This document shows, piece by piece, positions 8,256-10,311 of a DNA stretch of 10,311 nucleotides. Made by a program: the position numbers and the translations under genes. The DNA is from Pseudomonadota bacterium (GTDB lineage Bacteria > Myxococcota > Myxococcia > Myxococcales > Anaeromyxobacteraceae), in the NCBI GenBank assembly GCA_023419875.1, contig JAEZXM010000404.1, positions 1-10,311 of the forward strand, in the 5' to 3' direction. The first letter of the stretch is position 1, and the number at the start of each line of letters is the position of its first letter. The notes below the pieces were generated by a model, which saw nothing but the letters and a program-made list of their open reading frames with translations, was not told the origin of the DNA and ran no database searches.

Positions 8256-8260
8256 CTCCT
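8256..8260 (-). promoter_or_regulatory. Shine-Dalgarno deciding the response-regulator start
   Basis: On the - strand AGGAG is followed by 5 bases and then the GTG at 8250. This favours the shorter 169-residue product over the in-frame GTG at 8283. Confidence 0.5.
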
Positions 8261-8508
8261 GCACGAAAGCCTACGCTCCACACCCGCTCCGGGCAGTCCC
8301 GGGAGCCGGCGTCGTGGGAACGGGCGATGTGCAGGTGTGGGCGGATTCACGATTTGTGCAGGGTACCGCCCCAACGTGGTGCGTCGGCCGCGAGCATGCG
8401 CTGCCCTTCGCGCACGGCGTCACCCAACGAAGGGATCGATAGCGGCCAGGGAGCGCGTTGCCCAGGCTGCGGCCCGCCGTCCGGGCTTCGTGTCCGGGTC
8501 GGCGCGAA

Positions 8509-8526
8509 GGTGCATACGTTTGCACC
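8509..8526. promoter_or_regulatory. Perfect inverted repeat, possible operator
   Basis: GGTGCA, six-base spacer TACGTT, TGCACC. The 6-6-6 dyad with an AT-richer centre in otherwise GC-rich DNA resembles binding sites of dimeric regulators (TetR/LacI-like). It lies 26 bases before an ATG at 8553. No regulator gene is adjacent, and function is only inferred from symmetry. Confidence 0.35.
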
Positions 8527-8552
8527 GCGAGTCGCGACGAGAGGGGGCCGCG

Positions 8553-8625
8553 ATGAACGTCTTCCCGGACGACTGGGGGCAGGTCTTTGCGCTGGAAACC
8601 CCCGTGGTCCGGTCATCGAGGGGAA
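8553..8625 (+). pseudogene. Possible N-terminal stub of a DUF421/YetF-type membrane protein
   Basis: ATG 8553 follows a purine-rich GAGAGGGGG stretch that could serve as ribosome site. The first 19 residues, MNVFPDDWGQVFALETPVV, have the look of the amino-terminal leader of DUF421 proteins (a W..VF.LE.P segment just before the first membrane helix). After that the frame turns into Arg/Ser-rich sequence with no membrane helix, and it then runs antisense to the neighbouring SDR gene to a stop at 8778-8780. If the resemblance is real, the gene was cut off right after its leader, perhaps by the deletion that brought the SDR gene to this place. The match is short and from memory. It could equally be a chance peptide or a tiny unannotated gene. 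Confidence 0.25.
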
Positions 8626-8670
8626 GGAGTAGACGCTGCCACGCGCGCGCGAACGCTCGAACGTTCTCCC

Positions 8671-9597
8671 TCACCCCGGCATCTCGTACGGCATCGGCCC
8701 CCAGTACGAGTAGAAGACGTCGTCCAGCTTCTTCCAGGCCGCCGCCATGGCCGGCTGGTGCTCCTGAAGCCAGCGGATGAAGTGCGGCCGCGATCCGTCT
8801 GCGTCGGTGACCCCGTACCGCTCGCCGAGGTCCCAGGACGCGACCACCCGCCCGTTCCAGCGCACGACGTCCGGATCCGCGGCCATGGCGGCGATCCCGC
8901 GGCCCACGAACAGCGGCGTCTCCGAGGCGATGAAGGACGGCGTCTCGGCCGCCGCGTCGCGCCAGTTGGCCTCGGTGACGCCGAGGCGGGCCAGCATCCA
9001 CTCCGAGCGCAGGAACCCCGGCGTCACCGCGACGGCCGTGACGCCCCGACCCCGGAGCTCCTGCGAGAGCGCGAACGCCATCCGGATGACCGTGGTCTTC
9101 ACCAGGTCGTAGAAGAAGTGGCCGCGGTAGAAGTAGGCGTCACCATCGGTGATCTCGAGGACCAGCCCGCCGGGCCGCAGGCGGGGCAGCCCGTGGTAGC
9201 TCGTGATCACGTGGGTCTTGATCGCTCGATCGAGGAGCGTGAGCCCGTCCTCGAGCTTCGTCTCCCAGAGCTTCTTTCCCCACTCGACGAGGTCGTCGCC
9301 GCCCCAGATGTCGTTCACGAGGATGTCGAGCGCTCCCACCTGCGCGAACAGCTCCGCCACCTGGGACGGCACGGTGTGATCGACGCGCACCGCGATTCCG
9401 CGTCCTCCGCGCGCGGTCACGAGCTCCGCCGTCTCCTGGATGGTCTCCGGCCGTCCCGCCATGCCGGGCGCTCCCGCGACGCTCCGGCCCGTGCAGTAGA
9501 CCGTCGCGCCCGCCTCCCCCAGCGCGGTGGCGATCCCGCGGCCGGCCCCGCGCGTGGCGCCGGCGACGAGGGCGATCTTGCCTGCGAGCGGCTTCAT
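8671..9597 (-). CDS. Short-chain dehydrogenase/reductase, DHRS1-like
   Basis: The 308-residue classical-type SDR begins with the cofactor loop GATRGAGRG at 13-21, followed by ATVYCTGRS at 31-39; the Arg after the second strand suggests NADP(H). Tyr163 and Lys167 (YDLVK) form the YxxxK catalytic pair, and VTPGF after it is the usual post-catalytic PG motif. Two landmarks deviate: the NNAG motif is VNDIWGG (94-100), and the catalytic Ser of the beta-5 strand is replaced by EITDGD (148-153), with Thr150 or Asp151 in its place. The overall pattern (TGR after strand 2, LVN-x-x-WGG, long C-terminal part of about 60 residues) resembles the DHRS1 group. The ATG at 9597 is preceded by GGGAGG nine bases upstream. 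The substrate is unknown. It is monocistronic as far as visible, with a 182-base gap to the tRNA gene upstream and gene-poor DNA downstream. Confidence 0.85.
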   Translation of the reverse strand: MKPLAGKIALVAGATRGAGRGIATALGEAGATVYCTGRSVAGAPGMAGRPETIQETAELVTARGGRGIAVRVDHTVPSQVAELFAQVGALDILVNDIWGGDDLVEWGKKLWETKLEDGLTLLDRAIKTHVITSYHGLPRLRPGGLVLEITDGDAYFYRGHFFYDLVKTTVIRMAFALSQELRGRGVTAVAVTPGFLRSEWMLARLGVTEANWRDAAAETPSFIASETPLFVGRGIAAMAADPDVVRWNGRVVASWDLGERYGVTDADGSRPHFIRWLQEHQPAMAAAWKKLDDVFYSYWGPMPYEMPG

Positions 9598-9740
9598 GAG
9601 CTTGCGCCTCCCGGGGAGAGCGGTGCTCGTAGCCGCGGCGGGCCGGGCGTACCTTTCCCCTTGTGGGGGCCGGACGGGGAACCGATTGCTCCCGCGACCG
9701 CCAGGACGATGCTTCGGGGATCCCCTTCGAGAGTCCGTAA

Positions 9741-9762
9741 CGAGTCGCGGCGACGCGACTCG
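9741..9762 (-). terminator. GC-rich hairpin downstream of tRNA-Cys
   Basis: CGAGTCGCG (9741-9749), four-base loop, CGCGACTCG (9754-9762): a perfect 9-bp stem starting 17 bases after the 3' end of the tRNA. On the - strand it is followed by TTACGG, only a weak U tract, so it is a terminator candidate or processing stop for the tRNA transcript rather than a textbook intrinsic terminator. Confidence 0.5.
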
Positions 9763-9779
9763 CAGAGAAGGGGGAGAAG

Positions 9780-9850
9780 AGGCACCGTCCGGATTCGAAC
9801 CGGAGATGAGGGTTTTGCAGACCCTAGCCTTACCACTTGGCGACGGTGCC
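9780..9850 (-). tRNA. tRNA-Cys (anticodon GCA)
   Basis: The 71-base gene folds into a full cloverleaf: acceptor GGCACCG/CGGTGCC (9844-9850 with 9781-9787), D stem GCC/GGC with loop AAGTGGTAA, anticodon stem AGGGT/ACCCT (9821-9825 with 9809-9813), anticodon loop CTGCAAA giving GCA, four-base variable loop, and T stem TCCGG/CCGGA with loop TTCGAAT. The discriminator base is U, an identity element of tRNA-Cys. The 3' CCA is not encoded and must be added after transcription. A sigma-70-like promoter lies just upstream and a hairpin downstream, so it appears to be an independent transcription unit. Confidence 0.96.
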
Positions 9851-9866
9851 GAACTGCAAGAGTGGC

Positions 9867-9895
9867 GTTCTAGCGGACGCCAGCGGGGCCGTCAA
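9867..9895 (-). promoter_or_regulatory. sigma-70-type promoter of tRNA-Cys
   Basis: On the - strand TTGACG (9890-9895; 5 of 6 with the -35 consensus) is followed by exactly 17 bases and TAGAAC (9867-9872; 4 of 6 with the -10 consensus). Transcription would start near 9860, about 10 bases before the mature tRNA. The -10 box contains the TAG stop (9870-9872) of the upstream gene, so the promoter is embedded in the last codons of that gene. Confidence 0.7.
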
Positions 9896-10311
9896 CGCGC
9901 TCGCGAGACGCTTGCCTCGCCGGACCCCGGGCCCGCACCTCGGCGCGGGCCACACGGACGCCCCTCGCACGGAGCGTCTCGACGAGCCGCGGGAGCTCCG
10001 CCCGGGCCACACCCGCGAGCCTCGGGTCCGGACGGAGCAGGACCTCGAGCCCCTGAGTGCCCGCCCGGAGATCGACCGAGAGGTCGTCGCCGAAGCGGAG
10101 CGCGACGTGCGGCTCTCCCTGGCGGACGGCGGCGGCGATGACGGGGGGCGCCGCCCGGAGGACGGACCGGAACTCGGCGGTGGCGAACGCCGGTTCGAGC
10201 TTCGCCGCGGGGTGCGGGATCGCGGGGAGGGCGACGCCGGCGGGCTCCTCCTCCGGGCGGCCGCCCGGCGCGGCGCGCGACGGTTCCGGGCCGGGCGTGG
10301 CGTCCACACGG
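9870..10311 (-). CDS. Unassigned protein, 3' part; weak FliK/SctP C-domain resemblance
   Basis: The frame is open to the right edge of the window, so at least 146 codons are present and the true start may be outside; an in-frame GTG at 10305-10307 could also be the start. The visible N-terminal third is Pro/Ala/Glu-rich and probably disordered. From about residue 45 of the GTG-initiated form there is a compact region: a helix (VLRAAPPVIAAAVRQ), alternating strands (PHVALRFGDDLSVDLRA, then LEVLLRPDPRL), and a helix ELPRLVETLRARGVRV. This strand-strand-helix pattern after a Pro-rich linker is reminiscent of the substrate-specificity domain of flagellar hook-length control (FliK) or type III secretion needle-length (SctP/YscP) proteins. 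The resemblance is structural and weak, and no diagnostic motif is visible. It ends in a short charged tail whose last codons double as the tRNA-Cys promoter. Codon use is typical of the host. Confidence is for a real gene, not for the function. Confidence 0.6.
   Translation of the reverse strand, partial: RVDATPGPEPSRAAPGGRPEEEPAGVALPAIPHPAAKLEPAFATAEFRSVLRAAPPVIAAAVRQGEPHVALRFGDDLSVDLRAGTQGLEVLLRPDPRLAGVARAELPRLVETLRARGVRVARAEVRARGPARQASRERVDGPAGVR

Larger units (their letters stand above)
8251..8670. other. Gene-poor stretch between response regulator and SDR
   Basis: About 420 bases with no convincing intact gene on either strand. Short open frames exist on both strands, but their third codon positions are clearly less G/C-biased than in the neighbouring genes and their products look like random Arg/Pro/Ala-rich peptides. 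It contains three GTGCAGG heptamers (8258-8264 on the - strand; 8329-8335 and 8356-8362 on the + strand), an inverted repeat at 8509-8526, and a short + strand stub that may be a gene remnant. It should also carry the promoter of the response regulator, but I could not find a convincing -35/-10 pair. Confidence 0.6.

Noticed and set aside
8360..8385. Possible sigma-54 promoter (GG-N10-GC) on the - strand upstream of the response regulator
   Set aside because: Only the invariant GG and GC plus a few positions fit the TGGCACG-N4-TTGCA consensus. In GC-rich DNA this is expected by chance.
8347..8616. Short - strand frame upstream of the response regulator, ending in a protein-like stretch (IPSLGDAVREGQRMLAAD)
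   Set aside because: About a quarter of its third codon positions in the protein-like part are A/T, unlike the neighbours. There is no recognisable family and the upstream half is random-looking.
8647..8670. Hairpin GAACG...CGTTC just after the SDR stop as a terminator
   Set aside because: The stem has only about 5 pairs and is not followed by a T run, so it is too weak to call.
9716..9725. Palindrome GGGGATCCCC between the SDR and tRNA genes
   Set aside because: A 10-base palindrome without extension or spacer, probably chance in such GC-rich DNA.
2..10311. CRISPR arrays, insertion sequences, phage genes or defence systems
   Set aside because: No regularly spaced repeats, transposase or integrase motifs, or defence-type domains were seen on either strand. 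The tRNA-Cys 3' end shows no duplicated attachment site within the window.

Overview
The window is very GC-rich, with strong G/C preference at third codon positions, and reads like a chromosome piece of a myxobacterium or related Myxococcota/delta-proteobacterium. An Anaeromyxobacter-like host is my best guess, from composition and gene content only.

Positions 2-7712 (+ strand) hold a tight four-gene run that looks like one operon: the 3' part of a HAD-IB phosphatase, a LarA-like (DUF2088, lactate-racemase fold) protein, a 1532-residue four-module enzyme, and an extended short-chain dehydrogenase/epimerase. Gaps are 5 and 3 bases, then a 4-base GTGA overlap. The large protein has the order fatty-acyl reductase / AMP-forming acyl ligase / acyl carrier protein / PlsC acyltransferase. 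This is the architecture described for ElbD, the multifunctional enzyme of bacterial ether-lipid synthesis in Myxococcus xanthus and Stigmatella aurantiaca. The likely logic is that a fatty acid is adenylated, loaded on the carrier domain, reduced to a fatty alcohol and/or transferred to a glycerolipid acceptor. The phosphatase and the SDR are plausible partners on phosphorylated or keto intermediates. No ether-bond-forming flavoenzyme (AGPS type) is visible, and the role of the LarA-like protein is open. A REP-like double-hairpin repeat lies inside the reading frame of the disordered C-terminal tail of the large enzyme.

Converging on this operon is a small receiver-only response regulator (7741-8250, - strand). 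A roughly 420-base stretch follows (8251-8670) with no convincing intact gene. It holds three copies of a GTGCAGG heptamer, a 6-6-6 inverted repeat and a possible N-terminal stub of a DUF421/YetF-type membrane protein. Next, on the - strand, is a DHRS1-like short-chain dehydrogenase (8671-9597) with a preceding Shine-Dalgarno.

The right end carries a tRNA-Cys(GCA) gene on the - strand (9780-9850). It has a near-consensus sigma-70 promoter whose -10 box contains the stop codon of the upstream gene, and a GC-rich hairpin just downstream. The last gene (9870 to the window edge, - strand) is the 3' part of an unassigned protein with weak resemblance to the C-terminal domain of type III secretion/flagellar hook-length control proteins.
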